Shown here: positions 8,103 to 17,936 of the stretch, piece after piece
Position numbering within the stretch: the stretch's first letter is position 1
How the letters are laid out: each line of letters begins with the position of its first letter
Assembly: GCA_003612285.1 (NCBI GenBank)
Contig: RAYE01000001.1
Span: forward strand, 62,001 to 126,000
DNA length: 64,000 bases
Direction: 5' to 3'
Source: a bacterium D16-51
GTDB taxonomy: Bacteria; Bacillota; Clostridia; Lachnospirales; Lachnospiraceae
Position numbers and translations under genes: made by a program
The notes under the pieces: model-generated
What the model saw: the letters and a program-made list of their open reading frames with translations, nothing else
Told to the model about the DNA's origin: nothing
The model's database searches: none

Positions 8103-9350
8103 ATGGAGAAAAGATGTGTAATAACCGGACTGGGAGCAGTTACTCCGCTTGGCAGTACTGTAGATGCTTTTTGGAAAGGCATTAAGGAGGGCGTCTGCGG
8201 CATTGATTATATCAAAAAATTTGATGCATCCAGGTTAAAAGTAAAGATTGCGGCAGAGGTAAAGGATTTTGACCCGGAACTGTATATGACAAAAAAGGAT
8301 ATTAAAAGAAACGACCTTTTTGCAGTTTATGCATTGTCAGCAGGCGTACAGGCGTTTGAAGATTCAGGGCTTAATATGGAGCAGGAGGATGCAGACCGTG
8401 TTGGCGTCTTTGTAGGTTCTGGGACAGGCGGGCTGATGACCATGGAAGAGCAAGTCAGAAGGATGGACGAAAAAGGCCCGGCCAGGGTTTCTCCGTTTTT
8501 TATCACAATGACAATTGGAAATATGGCGGCTGCGAATATTGCAATCCGCATTGGGGCAAAAGGCCCGTGCCATGATATTGTAACTGCCTGTTCCACTGGG
8601 ACAGACTGCATAGGGACGGCATTCCGCAATATTAAGCACGGATATTTGGATATTTGTATGGCAGGCGGCGCGGAAGGCTCTATTTGTGAAGTAGGGGTGG
8701 CTGGATTTACAAATCTGACTGCCCTGTCTACAGTAGAAGACCCAAAGAAGGCCTGCAGGCCATTTGATAAGGAAAGGGACGGCTTTGTCATGGGAGACGG
8801 CGCGGGAATCCTCGTGTTAGAGGAGCTGGAGCACGCTTTGGCGCGCGGCGCTAAGATTTATGGGGAAGTAGTCGGATATGGGGCAACAGGGGATGCTTAC
8901 CATGTAACGCTTCCCGACCCGGAAGGGACAGGCGGCGCAAAAGCAATGAAGCTCGCAATGCAGGAAGCTAAGATAACGCCGGAGCAGGTTGATTATATCA
9001 ATGCCCATGGAACAAGTACCCCGGCAAATGATGTTGGGGAGACAAAGGTAATTAAGAAAGCCCTTGGGGAAGAGAATGCAAAGAAAACGCCAGTCAGTTC
9101 AACAAAGTCTATGACGGGCCATCTGCTTGGGGCGGCAGGGGCAGTGGAGGCTATCTGCTGCGTTAAGGCATTGGAAGAGGGATATCTTCCGCCAACAATT
9201 AACTATCATACCCCGGATGAAGGGTGTGACCTGGATTATATTCCAAACCAGGGAAGGGAAGCAAAGGATGCGGTTTATGCACTGTCTAACTCTCTTGGAT
9301 TTGGCGGACACAATGGAGTGCTTTGCTTTAAGAAGTGGCAGAATGTATAA
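8103..9350 (+). CDS. fabF: 3-oxoacyl-ACP synthase II (KAS II)
   Basis: Elongating ketosynthase with Cys in [10 protein letters not shown], His in [11 protein letters not shown] and His in [11 protein letters not shown], plus a C-terminal [10 protein letters not shown]. Start at ATG 8103 after GAGGAAAAG, giving 415 residues, the usual length. An in-frame ATG at 8010 would add 31 residues that look like intergenic sequence and overlap a 'ggccgtgaatggtaac' repeat fragment. Confidence 0.94.
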   Translation: MEKRCVITGLGAVTPLGSTVDAFWKGIKEGVCGIDYIKKFDASRLKVKIAAEVKDFDPELYMTKKDIKRNDLFAVYALSAGVQAFEDSGLNMEQEDADRVGVFVGSGTGGLMTMEEQVRRMDEKGPARVSPFFITMTIGNMAAANIAIRIGAKGPCHDIVTACSTGTDCIGTAFRNIKHGYLDICMAGGAEGSICEVGVAGFTNLTALSTVEDPKKACRPFDKERDGFVMGDGAGILVLEELEHALARGAKIYGEVVGYGATGDAYHVTLPDPEGTGGAKAMKLAMQEAKITPEQVDYINAHGTSTPANDVGETKVIKKALGEENAKKTPVSSTKSMTGHLLGAAGAVEAICCVKALEEGYLPPTINYHTPDEGCDLDYIPNQGREAKDAVYALSNSLGFGGHNGVLCFKKWQNV

Positions 9351-9372
9351 TAGAAAGGCATGGTAAACAGAT

Positions 9373-9900
9373 ATGCAGTATGAGGAAGTAAAAGAGCTGA
9401 TTGCTATCTTTGAAAAAACGGATTTAAATGATATGGAAGTACAGTTGGATAATGCAAGAATCCGCCTGAACCGGGGCGCTGTTTCACCTTGGATGATGCC
9501 TGCCCAGCCTGTTATGGCGGCCCAGCCGGCAGCTATGCCACAGGTCGCTGCCGCAGTCCCTAAGCCTGCAGCAGCATCTGCTCCTGCAGCAGGGGACGTC
9601 TTACCAACGCCTGCGGCGGCAGTTTCTGTCCCAGGGGAATCTTTGGGGGCAGAGGGCATAGAGACCATTAAAGCCCCGATTGTCGGCACATTTTATCAGA
9701 GTTCTGCACCAGGGGAAGAACCGTTTGTTAAAGCAGGAGATGCTGTTGCAAAAGGAGATGTTGTCTGTATTATTGAAGCAATGAAGTTTATGAACGAAGT
9801 AAACAGCGAAGTAAGCGGTACGGTTGTAGACGTCCTGGTTAAAGACGGCGATTTTGTAGAGTATGGGCAGGATCTGTTCCGCATCAATACGCTTCATTGA
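9373..9900 (+). CDS. accB: Biotin carboxyl carrier protein of acetyl-CoA carboxylase
   Basis: C-terminal biotinyl domain with the attachment site IIEAMKFMNEV, preceded by a Pro/Ala-rich hinge (about residues 45-85). Carries carboxybiotin between AccC and AccAD. 175 residues. Confidence 0.94.
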   Translation: MQYEEVKELIAIFEKTDLNDMEVQLDNARIRLNRGAVSPWMMPAQPVMAAQPAAMPQVAAAVPKPAAASAPAAGDVLPTPAAAVSVPGESLGAEGIETIKAPIVGTFYQSSAPGEEPFVKAGDAVAKGDVVCIIEAMKFMNEVNSEVSGTVVDVLVKDGDFVEYGQDLFRINTLH

Positions 9901-9915
9901 CAGGAGGGATAAAAG

Positions 9916-10344
9916 ATGGTAATGGATATTAATGAAATTATGTCAATTATACCGCACAGGCAGCCGTTTTTGCTGATTGACCGTGTGGAAGAGATGGTTG
10001 AGGGAAAATCTATTACTGCAATAAAAAATGTCTCTTACAATGAGCCTTTTTTTGCAGGGCATTTTCCAAATGAACCGGTTATGCCGGGGGTATTGATTAT
10101 AGAAGCAATGGCGCAGGCAGGCGCCGTAGCGATTCTGTCAATGGAGCAGTTCCGCGGGCAGACAGGGTATTTTGGCGGCATTAAAAATGTGAAGTTCAAA
10201 AGAAAAGTTGTTCCGGGGGATACGCTCCGTCTGGAACTGGAGATTGATAAGCTTAAAAGGAATATCGGAATTGGACATGGAACGGCTTATGTAGGGGATG
10301 AAGTAGCAGCAAGTATTGACCAGTTTATGTTTATTATTGGCTAG
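9916..10344 (+). CDS. fabZ: 3-hydroxyacyl-ACP dehydratase
   Basis: Hot-dog fold dehydratase with the catalytic His in FAGHFPNEPVMPGVLIIEAMAQ. Ribosome site AGGAGGGAT at 9902. 142 residues. No FabM- or FabA-like isomerase is visible here. Confidence 0.94.
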   Translation: MVMDINEIMSIIPHRQPFLLIDRVEEMVEGKSITAIKNVSYNEPFFAGHFPNEPVMPGVLIIEAMAQAGAVAILSMEQFRGQTGYFGGIKNVKFKRKVVPGDTLRLELEIDKLKRNIGIGHGTAYVGDEVAASIDQFMFIIG

Positions 10345-10352
10345 AGCGTGTA

Positions 10353-10388
10353 CAGAGCCTGCTTTTGGCAGGAACTGGGCAGGCTCTG
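10353..10388 (+). promoter_or_regulatory. Perfect hairpin between fabZ and accC
   Basis: CAGAGCCTGC (10353-10362) and GCAGGCTCTG (10379-10388) form a perfect 10-bp stem with a 16-base loop. There is no T tract, so it may be an RNA-processing or stability element inside the operon rather than a terminator. Confidence 0.6.
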
Positions 10389-10410
10389 ATGCCGGTTATT
10401 GGAGGCGCGG

Positions 10411-11766
10411 ATGTTTGACAAGGTTTTGATAGCAAATCGGGGGGAAATTGCAGTCCGTATTATACGGGCATGCCGGGAAATGGGGATTAAGACAGTTGCT
10501 GTCTTTTCAGAGCCGGACCGCGAAGCGCTGCATGCACAGCTTGCAGATGAGTCGGTCTGTATTGGTTCTGCAAAGGCAGTGGATAGTTATAATAATATGA
10601 CAAATATTATCAGCGCTGCTGTAGAAAAGAAGGTACAGGCAATCCATCCGGGGTTTGGGTTTTTATCGGAAAACAGTACATTTGCAGCAATGTGTGAAGA
10701 ATGTCATATTAAATTTATCGGACCGGACCCGTCGGTAATTGATGCAATGGGCAATAAATCCAATGCAAGGGCTATGATGGTTCAGGCAAATGTTCCAGTA
10801 ATTCCGGGAAGCGATGGTGTTGTAGAAGACATGGAACAGGCATATGAAACCGCGGAAAAACTTGGCTATCCCGTAATGGTAAAAGCCTCTGCGGGAGGCG
10901 GTGGAAAAGGCATCCGCATCGTCCACAGTAAAGAAGAGCTGCAAAAGGCTTATGAATCAGCAAAGGCAGAGACAAAAGCGGCATTTGGCGACGATACGAT
11001 GTATATGGAAAAGGTGATTGAAAATGCGCGCCATGTTGAAGTGCAGGTTTTAGGCGATAATTTTGGGAATGTCATTCATTTGGGGGAGCGTGACTGTTCC
11101 CTGCAGAGGAAAAACCAGAAGGTTTTGGAAGAAGCGCCCTGCCCTGTAATATCGGAAAAAGTCAGGGAGCAGATGTGTTCTGCAGCTGTCCGTGCGGCAA
11201 AGGCAGCAGGTTACCAAAGCGCCGGGACAATTGAGTTTTTGTATGATAAATCTGGAAAATTTTATTTTATGGAGATGAATACAAGAGTTCAGGTGGAGCA
11301 CCCGGTAACGGAGATGATTACAGGGGTCGATATTATTAAAGAACAGGTCAGGATTGCAGATGGGCAGAAGCTTTCCGTAAAACAGGAGGATATTTTGATT
11401 CAGGGCCATGCAATTGAGTGCAGGATTAATGCAGAAAACCCAGACAGGAATTTTGCACCCTGCCCGGGATTGATTGATTACCTGCTCCTGCCCGCAGGTG
11501 GTCTGGGAATCCGTGTAGATACGGCGGTTTATGAGGGATATGAAATTCCGCCATATTATGATTCCATGATTGCAAAGGTAATTGTACACGGAAAGGACCG
11601 TAAGGAAGCAATTGCTAAGATGAAACGGGCATTGTATGAGTTTATTATTTCTGGCATTGAGACGAATATTGAATTTCAGAACCGGATTTTGCATAATGAG
11701 GAATATCTGGCAGGGGAGTTCGATACTTCTTTTTTAGAAAAGAAATTGATTGAATGGAAGGAATGA
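10411..11766 (+). CDS. accC: Biotin carboxylase subunit of acetyl-CoA carboxylase
   Basis: ATP-grasp enzyme with [18 protein letters not shown] at the N-terminus, the glycine-rich [14 protein letters not shown] loop, the [12 protein letters not shown] segment and [14 protein letters not shown]. Start at ATG 10411 following GGAGGCGCGG. 451 residues. Carboxylates AccB-biotin. Confidence 0.95.
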   Translation: MFDKVLIANRGEIAVRIIRACREMGIKTVAVFSEPDREALHAQLADESVCIGSAKAVDSYNNMTNIISAAVEKKVQAIHPGFGFLSENSTFAAMCEECHIKFIGPDPSVIDAMGNKSNARAMMVQANVPVIPGSDGVVEDMEQAYETAEKLGYPVMVKASAGGGGKGIRIVHSKEELQKAYESAKAETKAAFGDDTMYMEKVIENARHVEVQVLGDNFGNVIHLGERDCSLQRKNQKVLEEAPCPVISEKVREQMCSAAVRAAKAAGYQSAGTIEFLYDKSGKFYFMEMNTRVQVEHPVTEMITGVDIIKEQVRIADGQKLSVKQEDILIQGHAIECRINAENPDRNFAPCPGLIDYLLLPAGGLGIRVDTAVYEGYEIPPYYDSMIAKVIVHGKDRKEAIAKMKRALYEFIISGIETNIEFQNRILHNEEYLAGEFDTSFLEKKLIEWKE

Positions 11767-11770
11767 TATT

Positions 11771-12646
11771 TTGAATTTATTTGGCAAAAAAAGTTATTTT
11801 TCCCTTGAGGGCGGAGAAAAAGAGCGGACGAAAAGAAGCGATAAGAAAAGGCAAAAGGCGGAACCTTCTATTCCAGACGGAATGTGGATTAAGTGCAATA
11901 CCTGTAAAGCAATTATCTATAAAAAAGAAGTGACAGAATATAAGCTTTGCCCCAATTGTGATGCACATTTTCGGATGAGCCCATCGGAACGGATTGCCAT
12001 TACCTGCGACGAAGGTACATGGGTAGAACTGGACGCTAAGATGCGTCCGAAAAACCCGATGAATTACCCGGATTATGAACAGGTTATTGAAAAGGCGCAG
12101 AAGAAAGCCGGTATTTTGGAAGGCGTCGTGACCGGAAGATGCAAAATCTGCGGGCAGGATACAGTGCTTGCGATGATGGACAGTCATTTTATAATGGGGA
12201 GCATGGGCTCTGTTGTTGGTGAGAAGGTGACAAGGGCCGTGGAATATGCGACCGAAAACAGGCTGCCAATTATTATCTTTACAACATCTGGCGGCGCAAG
12301 GATGCAGGAGGGAATTATTTCCCTGATGCAGATGGCAAAAGTGGCGGAAGCCCTTGGCAGACATGATGAGGCGGGGCTTTTGTATGTTGCGGTCCTGACT
12401 GACCCGACAACGGGTGGGGTAACGGCGAGTTTTGCAATGCTTGGCGATATTATTCTTTCAGAACCAAAGGCTTTAATTGGTTTTGCAGGGCAGAGAGTGA
12501 TTCAGGGGACAATCCATCAAAAGCTTCCGGAAGGGTTTCAGAGGGCGGAGTTCCAGCTGGAACATGGTTTTGTAGACCGGATTGTCCACAGGGAAAAGCT
12601 CCGTGAGGAATTAGGAAAGATTCTGCTTTTGCATAAGGAGGGGTAG
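11771..12646 (+). CDS. accD: Acetyl-CoA carboxylase carboxyltransferase subunit beta
   Basis: N-terminal zinc finger [22 protein letters not shown] and a crotonase-like domain with [11 protein letters not shown]. Start chosen at TTG 11771 ([10 protein letters not shown]), eight bases after AAGGA; an earlier TTG at 11750 lies inside accC. Pairs with AccA. Confidence 0.92.
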   Translation: MNLFGKKSYFSLEGGEKERTKRSDKKRQKAEPSIPDGMWIKCNTCKAIIYKKEVTEYKLCPNCDAHFRMSPSERIAITCDEGTWVELDAKMRPKNPMNYPDYEQVIEKAQKKAGILEGVVTGRCKICGQDTVLAMMDSHFIMGSMGSVVGEKVTRAVEYATENRLPIIIFTTSGGARMQEGIISLMQMAKVAEALGRHDEAGLLYVAVLTDPTTGGVTASFAMLGDIILSEPKALIGFAGQRVIQGTIHQKLPEGFQRAEFQLEHGFVDRIVHREKLREELGKILLLHKEG

Positions 12647-12647
12647 T

Positions 12648-13448
12648 GTGAACGAGGCAATGAAATCGGTGTCGATTGTCCGCAAAATTGAGCGGCCAAA
12701 TACAAGACAGTTTATAGATGCTATTTTTAATGATTTTATGGAATTCCACGGGGATCGTCTTTTTGCAGACGATGGGGCTGTGGTAGGAGGGATTGCTTTT
12801 CTGGAAAAGATGCCGGTAACAGTGGTTGGAATCCAGAAGGGGCATACGCTGGAAGAAAACGTGGCGTGCAATTTTGGCTCGCCGAATCCGGAAGGCTACC
12901 GTAAAGCGCTGCGCCTGATGAAGCAGGCAGAAAAGTTTCACCGTCCGGTGGTTACTTTTATCAATACCGCAGGTGCGTTTTGTGGGATTGGGGCGGAGGA
13001 ACGCGGGCAGGGGGAAGCGATTGCAAGGAACCTGCTTGAAATGTCAAGGCTCAAAACTCCAGTAATCAGTATCTTTATTGGCGAAGGCGGAAGCGGCGGC
13101 GCGATTGCTTTGGCAGTTGGTGATGCTGTATGGATGCTGGAACATGGGATGTATTCTGTGCTTTCACCGGAAGGTTTTGCCAGTATCCTCTGGCGGGATT
13201 CTTCCAGGGTGGCAGAGGCTGCGGAACTGATGAAAATGACAGCAAAGGATTTGCTGAAAAATGAAGTGATTGACAGGATGTTCCCAGAGCCAAAGGAAGG
13301 GCTGGAAAATAATCTGGATGCTGTGGCAGCCGAATTAAAGAAAGCTTTATTAGAAACACTTTCCAAACTGATGGAAGAGGAGACTTCTCTTTTATTAGAA
13401 AATAGATATCAGCGTTTTCGTAAATTTGGTGAATTTGTGGAATCGTAG
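12648..13448 (+). CDS. accA: Acetyl-CoA carboxylase carboxyltransferase subunit alpha
   Basis: GTG start behind AAGGAGG. Carboxyltransferase alpha features include [24 protein letters not shown] and [15 protein letters not shown]. 266 residues. Last gene of the fab/acc operon; a terminator follows about 100 bases downstream. Confidence 0.94.
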   Translation: MNEAMKSVSIVRKIERPNTRQFIDAIFNDFMEFHGDRLFADDGAVVGGIAFLEKMPVTVVGIQKGHTLEENVACNFGSPNPEGYRKALRLMKQAEKFHRPVVTFINTAGAFCGIGAEERGQGEAIARNLLEMSRLKTPVISIFIGEGGSGGAIALAVGDAVWMLEHGMYSVLSPEGFASILWRDSSRVAEAAELMKMTAKDLLKNEVIDRMFPEPKEGLENNLDAVAAELKKALLETLSKLMEEETSLLLENRYQRFRKFGEFVES

Positions 13449-13543
13449 TTATTATTTACTGCTAATCAGCAATTCGCCAGGATTGACGGCGGAAAAATTT
13501 ATTTTTTACCAAAACAGAACCAGTAGGCGGCTGGGAGAATTTT

Positions 13544-13573
13544 GGCAGAAACTAAGTTTTTCTGCCGTTTTTT
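13544..13573 (+). terminator. Terminator of the fab/acc operon
   Basis: GGCAGAAA (13544-13551) pairs with TTTCTGCC around 13559-13566 and is followed by GTTTTTT. Confidence 0.8.
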
Positions 13574-14059
13574 CATTTTACAGCACGTTTCGGTAGATGA
13601 TACTTTTTTGGATTGATTGAAATAAAATATTATAACTATGGGGGCTTTTTTTGGAAAGCGTTAAAATCTTATGGCAGGCAAGATGTTTTCAGCCTTTTTC
13701 AGGAACTGCCTTAGTAATAGCAGCTATGAAAAGTAATCGCTAACCAAATGTTCTTACAGATTAGAACTGTAGATGGTTGCCAATATTATTGTGTTATACC
13801 AGAATAAAAGTGGTATAAGCGATAGGGAATTGCGGAATCGTTCCTTTTGGCGTTACAATATAGGCAGGAACTTTGTAATGGTTTATATTAGGCTGATAAA
13901 GAGAACAGAAGGTACTTTTGGAGGATAGTGTGTAAAATATATTGTTTCCGGGGCAGAGCAGGGGTGGGCGGAAATAATAATTTATGCAGCAATTTGTGTC
14001 TGTGTGCCGCTTGACACAAATTGTTTTCGTGCGGAAAGCGGCGCAGAAATGCGGATTAT
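13574..14059. other. Intergenic region upstream of the first LytTR system
   Basis: About 490 bases without a confident gene. It holds an ATACC...GGTAT inverted repeat (around 13797-13817) and an 11-bp perfect inverted repeat CAATTTGTGTC (13990-14000) / GACACAAATTG (14013-14023) just before the response regulator. One small frame (13928-14014, GTG start, 28 residues, five cysteines) follows GGAGG by only three bases; it is more likely chance than a gene. Confidence 0.5.
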
Positions 14060-14062
14060 ATG

Positions 14063-14746
14063 ATGAGAATATGTATATGTGACGATGAGGTACGGGATAG
14101 GGAAAGTATTGGGAAACATTGCGAAGATTTTTTTCGGAAAAAGGGAGTTACATATGAAATTAGTATGGCAGGGGATGCAAAGGGAGCATTAGAGATTGCC
14201 GAGAGGATGGATTTGCTTGTTTTGGATATTGAACTGCCGGGAATGGACGGGATTACGCTGAAAAACCAAATGCAGAGAAGCAAGCAGTGCATGATTTTAT
14301 TTGTTACAAGCCATGACGAGATGATGCCGGAAGCATTTGGGATGAATGTACTTGGTTTTGTGGAAAAGAGGAACCTGTCATTTAAGTTGTACAGATATCT
14401 GACCCAGGCAGTGAATATGATGGGGCGTGACATTTTAATTGATGACAAATACCACAGCCAGGATATTGTGATGATTCATTCTGAAAGGGAATACTGCTGT
14501 TTGTATTTTGAAGATGGGATGACAGCACTTGTCAGGAGCAGTTTAAAGAATATGGAGCAGAAGTTGGAAGAGTCTGATTTTGTCAGAGTCAGCAGGGCCT
14601 GGCTTGTCCATATGAAATATTTGGAACGTATTGAGAAAAAGGAGGTGTGCGTGGCTGGGAGATGGCTTCCGGTTACAAGAGGGTGCAGGGAACTGCTTTA
14701 TAAGGCCTACGAAAGATATTGTGAAAGAAATGCGAGGTACTATTGA
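14063..14746 (+). CDS. AgrA-like LytTR response regulator (system 1)
   Basis: Receiver domain with ICICDDE, phospho-acceptor LLVLDIELPGMDG and VTSHDE, then a LytTR DNA-binding domain (about residues 125-228) with SLKNMEQKL and FVRVSRAWLVHMKYLERI. Start at ATG 14063 (an adjacent ATG at 14060 is equally possible). It is coupled to the kinase by a one-base overlap. LytTR proteins bind pairs of short direct repeats; a matching pair lies downstream at 16076-16110. Confidence 0.9.
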   Translation: MRICICDDEVRDRESIGKHCEDFFRKKGVTYEISMAGDAKGALEIAERMDLLVLDIELPGMDGITLKNQMQRSKQCMILFVTSHDEMMPEAFGMNVLGFVEKRNLSFKLYRYLTQAVNMMGRDILIDDKYHSQDIVMIHSEREYCCLYFEDGMTALVRSSLKNMEQKLEESDFVRVSRAWLVHMKYLERIEKKEVCVAGRWLPVTRGCRELLYKAYERYCERNARYY

Positions 14747-16044
14747 TGGAATTGAGTGTATATGATTGGGTTTATCAGATTATTGTGGAGGGCATCAAGT
14801 ATATCCTAATTGCGCACTATTTCCTTGGATTTGTATTTAGCAAAAGGAAGGTAGCCTGTTTTCTGTTTTTGTATATTTTGTTAATTCCTGCTGTAGAATA
14901 TTTGGATAACCGCTATATTATCTTTTCGTATTATTACGCATGGGGAGGTGTTTTGTTAATCGGTTTGTTTAAGGAGGGATTGAAAGAAAAGATAAAGGCA
15001 TTTTTTATTATTTGGTTTCTGATTGCATTGGTGGATGCATTAATTGTGATGTTGTATGTTATGCTTCCTACAGTAATATTTACGAATCAAAATAAAGAAA
15101 AGGTGATGATATTTGGATGCTTAGGAGCGGTCTTTTGGGGAGTTATGGCTTTCAAAAGTAAAAAAATGCAGCAATATACGAAGAATTTTTGGAAAAGGTT
15201 GTCAAACTTGGAATATATTTTATCATTAGCTGTTTTGGCAGTAGGTTCTCTATTTGTAGGTGGTATGCAGGGAAGTTTAGATAATACAACAAAGATTTCC
15301 ATGAGATCCACAACTTTTATATTAGGTGTTATTGTAATGCTGGTCTTTACAATTGTGCTTGCGTTATTTTTGCATACTAAACAGTCAAAGAGACAATTGG
15401 AAGAAATTAATCGGTTAAATGTCCAATATTTAGAGTTGCAGAAGAAATATTATAAAGATTCTTTAAATCAGTATGAAGATATGAGAAGGTTTCGGCATGA
15501 TATTAACCATCATCTCTATATTTTATCAGAGTTAAGCAGAGAGGATAAAGTGGCAGAATTAAAAGGATATATTGGGACAATGGCGGAAAGCTATGAAAAG
15601 ATGCGTGGTATCCATTCAGGAAATTTTATTGCTGACTGTCTTATTAGCCATACGCTTTACCAGCTGAAAGGGAAAGAAACATTTACTTTTGATATGGAAG
15701 GGCGTTTTCCAGAAACATTTTTTATGGAAGATATTGATTTCTGCATATTGCTGTCTAACCTGTTGGAAAATGCAAAAGAGGCATTGGAGAAAATAGCAGG
15801 GGAGTGTATGCTGCAAATTGAAGTAAAATATTTCCGCCAGTGGTTTTATCTGATAGTACGGAACAGCACGGACAAAGATACCATAGATTTTCAGGTGACC
15901 AGCAAGCAGGACAGAAGAAATCATGGATATGGGGTACAAAATATCTCTCGGATTGCCGAAAAATATAATGGAACAGTTCAGTGGAACTGTGAAAATGGCA
16001 TGGCAGAAGTAAAATTAAAATTTAATGTGGAAAGGCTAAAATAG
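14746..16044 (+). CDS. AgrC-like GHKL sensor histidine kinase (system 1)
   Basis: About six hydrophobic membrane segments occupy residues 10-210, then a cytoplasmic coiled region, an H-box with FRHDINHHLYIL and a GHKL ATPase domain with NLLENAKEALE and NHGYGVQNI. 432 residues, typical of peptide-sensing AgrC/ComD-type kinases. ATG 14746 overlaps the regulator stop (TTGATGG). No agrB or agrD is next to it; instead a tiny peptide gene follows. Confidence 0.9.
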   Translation: MELSVYDWVYQIIVEGIKYILIAHYFLGFVFSKRKVACFLFLYILLIPAVEYLDNRYIIFSYYYAWGGVLLIGLFKEGLKEKIKAFFIIWFLIALVDALIVMLYVMLPTVIFTNQNKEKVMIFGCLGAVFWGVMAFKSKKMQQYTKNFWKRLSNLEYILSLAVLAVGSLFVGGMQGSLDNTTKISMRSTTFILGVIVMLVFTIVLALFLHTKQSKRQLEEINRLNVQYLELQKKYYKDSLNQYEDMRRFRHDINHHLYILSELSREDKVAELKGYIGTMAESYEKMRGIHSGNFIADCLISHTLYQLKGKETFTFDMEGRFPETFFMEDIDFCILLSNLLENAKEALEKIAGECMLQIEVKYFRQWFYLIVRNSTDKDTIDFQVTSKQDRRNHGYGVQNISRIAEKYNGTVQWNCENGMAEVKLKFNVERLK

Positions 16045-16075
16045 ATATAAATTGCCTTTTTAAGGATAGTTATTT

Positions 16076-16143
16076 ACAGTTTGTAGCAAAATATTGCAGT
16101 TCATAGCAAATGCTTTGCGCTGGGGGCTGGATTGGAATATACT
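16076..16143 (+). promoter_or_regulatory. Paired LytTR-type boxes and promoter for tiny peptide 1
   Basis: Two direct repeats, CAGTTTGTAGCAAA and CAGTTCATAGCAAA, carry GTTYRT cores at 16079 and 16099, exactly 20 bp apart. Four bases after the second repeat is a -35-like TTGCGC (16115-16120), a 17-base spacer and TATACT (16138-16143). The weak -35 beside tandem LytTR boxes is the layout expected for a LytTR-activated promoter. The same geometry occurs at 51030-51095. Confidence 0.7.
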
Positions 16144-16193
16144 GGTTATCAGAAAGATTGCAGTCTTACCTTATAGCGAAAGGGGTGAACAAA

Positions 16194-16259
16194 GTGGCTA
16201 TGCCTTTAGGAGCTACAGATTTTTGGAGATTATTCCAATTGGTATTTGGAAATCTTTGA
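16194..16259 (+). CDS. Tiny hydrophobic peptide, candidate signal or PSM-like peptide (system 1)
   Basis: GTG start six bases after AGGGGTG (16181-16187); 21 residues, with the last 19 reading MPLGATDFWRLFQLVFGNL. It is aromatic and amphipathic with one Arg and one Asp. It lies about 44 bases downstream of the predicted transcription start from the LytTR-type promoter. No family is recognised. It could be an autoinducer acting on the adjacent kinase, a phenol-soluble-modulin-like peptide controlled by the regulator, or an AgrD-leader-like remnant. The twin arrangement at 51142 supports it being a real gene. Confidence 0.6.
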   Translation: MAMPLGATDFWRLFQLVFGNL

Positions 16260-16766
16260 TGGTAGCTGATTGGGTTTTGTAACTATTAACAATGCATTTA
16301 CATACTCGATTTAACTTTTATTAACGTTTATTTACAATTATTTACAATTTTTATTACAGTTTTATGTTTAGTAAAATATCGCTTCTGGAAAGAATTGTGT
16401 TACATTTACGGAATGTATCCGGTTCTGAATATGTGATTCGTAAGATAAGGCTTAACAATACGGCAGGGTAAGAAGAGAGTTGGAAAAGAGGTATCGTGTA
16501 AGTGAAATGTTACCGAATGCATGAAAGAAAGGAAATTGCGGGGTGTAGGCTTTTCGTTTCGGTGTGATATGGAAATGGATTTATGGAACGGCAGATTTAC
16601 CTATCATGGGTACAAGCTTATAATATGGGAAATTATAAGGATAAAAATAAGTTTTAGTAGTAAGTATAATAGGGGAAGCAGTGGATTTTTTTCAAGATTC
16701 GAGCTAAGAAGACTGCGGAATGTACAGGGACTGCAGAAAAGAAAAAGCGGAAAAATAAGCCCGAAA
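16260..16766. other. AT-rich non-coding region after tiny peptide 1
   Basis: About 500 bases with short A/T-rich repeats ('ttatttacaattatttacaattttt' type near 16327-16352) and a TATAAT at about 16665. A frame at 16521-16949 is unsupported and runs through a terminator and a repeat. The stretch may be the 3' part of a longer transcript ending at the terminator near 16818. Confidence 0.4.
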
Positions 16767-16819
16767 AAAAGAGGCGGCAAGTACAGAATATGGTTGTTCT
16801 GGAATGCCGCTTCTTTTTT
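16767..16819 (+). terminator. Rho-independent terminator
   Basis: AAGAGGCGGCA (about 16769-16779) pairs with TGCCGCTTCTT (16805-16815), followed by a T run. It ends plus-strand transcription from the LytTR system 1 region. Confidence 0.7.
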
Positions 16820-16827
16820 GTCCTGCG

Positions 16828-16916
16828 ATAGGAAATTGCGCTGTAACATAGTGGTTGTCGACAAGAATTGCGAAGCAATTCTTGCTAGGGCACCAGCGCT
16901 GGCGGTGCCCTTTTTT
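16828..16916. repeat. Family-1 palindromic repeat, copy 3, doubling as terminator
   Basis: Hairpin one CAAGAATTGC-gaa-GCAATTCTTG (16862-16884) is followed by hairpin two GGGCACC...GGTGCCC (16888-16910) and six T. The second hairpin would act as a plus-strand terminator. The repeat abuts the stop codon of the convergent cvfB gene. Confidence 0.8.
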
Positions 16917-17760
16917 ACAGTTTTCGGATGCCGTCTGATGCAATTGTAATCTGCCCTTCTTTCAGCAGATGCCCGATTCCCCGCTTAAAGGCATTTTTAC
17001 TCATATGGAAACGGTTTTTAATTGCTTCCGGGCTGCTTTTGTCATGAAATGGGAGAAAGCCATTTTCCTGTTCCAGGTAGCGGTAAATAAAGGCAGCGTC
17101 TTCATTCATCTGTTCCGGGATTTTTTTCTTTATGCTTAATGTCAGGCGGCCGTCTTCCAGGACCTGGGCAACGCGCGCGTGAACCGGCTGGTTGATCCGA
17201 TAGGTCTCAAATACCTCTTTTTGCGGGAGCAGGGCGGAATACTGGTCGTCGACTGCGATAAAAACGCCAAAATTTTCACTGATTTCATAAACACGCCCGC
17301 TGACCATATCATCTTTTTGGTAACCGGAATCATTTCTCAAAGCATTGTAGACATGCATGGAAGCGCAGAGACGTTCGCTTTTGTCAATATAAAGCGTGAC
17401 CAGCACCGCGTCCCCCTCTTTTACTTCATAAAGCTGTTCTTTAAATGGAAGGAACAAATCTTTTGACAGCCCCCATTCCAGAAATGCCCCGATTGGCGTA
17501 ACCTGGTTGACATAGAGGCGTGCAACGCCGCCAAGGGTAATATCCGGTTCAAGCATCGTTGCAATTGGCCTGTCTTCAGAATCTTTATACACAAATACAT
17601 TTAATACATCCTTTAGCAATGTTCCCTCCGGTACCTGTGATTTTGGCAGGAGAATCTTTTCAGAATCTGCTCCATCCGGCGTGTTGAGGAAAACGCCAAA
17701 GTCTGTTTCTTTGGTTACAATCAGTTCTTGGTATTTCCCAAGTTCTATTTTCTGTTTCAT
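16915..17760 (-). CDS. cvfB: CvfB-like S1-domain RNA-binding protein
   Basis: A 281-residue protein of the CvfB/YitL family: tandem S1-type OB folds (for example VSGRVYEISENFGVFIAVDDQYSALLP) followed by a C-terminal winged helix (SPEAIKNRFHMSKNAFKRGIGHLLKEGQI). In staphylococci CvfB influences virulence-factor expression. Start ATG 17760 (MKQKIELGKYQ) is preceded by AAAGAGGACATAG; upstream in-frame codons cover the family-2 repeat and are unlikely to be coding. Confidence 0.88.
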   Translation of the reverse strand: MKQKIELGKYQELIVTKETDFGVFLNTPDGADSEKILLPKSQVPEGTLLKDVLNVFVYKDSEDRPIATMLEPDITLGGVARLYVNQVTPIGAFLEWGLSKDLFLPFKEQLYEVKEGDAVLVTLYIDKSERLCASMHVYNALRNDSGYQKDDMVSGRVYEISENFGVFIAVDDQYSALLPQKEVFETYRINQPVHARVAQVLEDGRLTLSIKKKIPEQMNEDAAFIYRYLEQENGFLPFHDKSSPEAIKNRFHMSKNAFKRGIGHLLKEGQITIASDGIRKL

Positions 17761-17810
17761 TCTATGTCCTCTTTCTTTCATTATTAGCATGTAACGCTGT
17801 TTTGCTGAAT

Positions 17811-17847
17811 AAGGAACTGTAAAAGTTATTTTCCTACAGTTCCTAAG
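17811..17847. repeat. Family-2 inverted repeat, copy 2
   Basis: AGGAACTGTA and TACAGTTCCT form a perfect 10-bp inverted repeat around an A/T-rich centre, upstream of cvfB. A half copy (TACAGTTCCTAAG) follows at about 17924-17936. Confidence 0.7.
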
Positions 17848-17936
17848 GTTTGTACCGTAATTATTATAGTAGATTTGGAACAGGGTGTAAATAGTAATCA
17901 CGCTGTAAGTGCCACAGTTATTAGTACAGTTCCTAA

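Noticed and set aside
9099-9689. 196-codon minus-strand frame over fabF/accB
   Set aside because: Ala/Gly-rich reverse of the accB hinge; no start context.
13928-14014. 28-residue cysteine-rich frame before system 1
   Set aside because: Only three bases separate GGAGG from the GTG, and the frame overlaps the inverted repeat; likely chance.
16521-16949. A 142-codon plus-strand frame
   Set aside because: It runs through a terminator and a family-1 repeat, has no ribosome site and no protein-like pattern.
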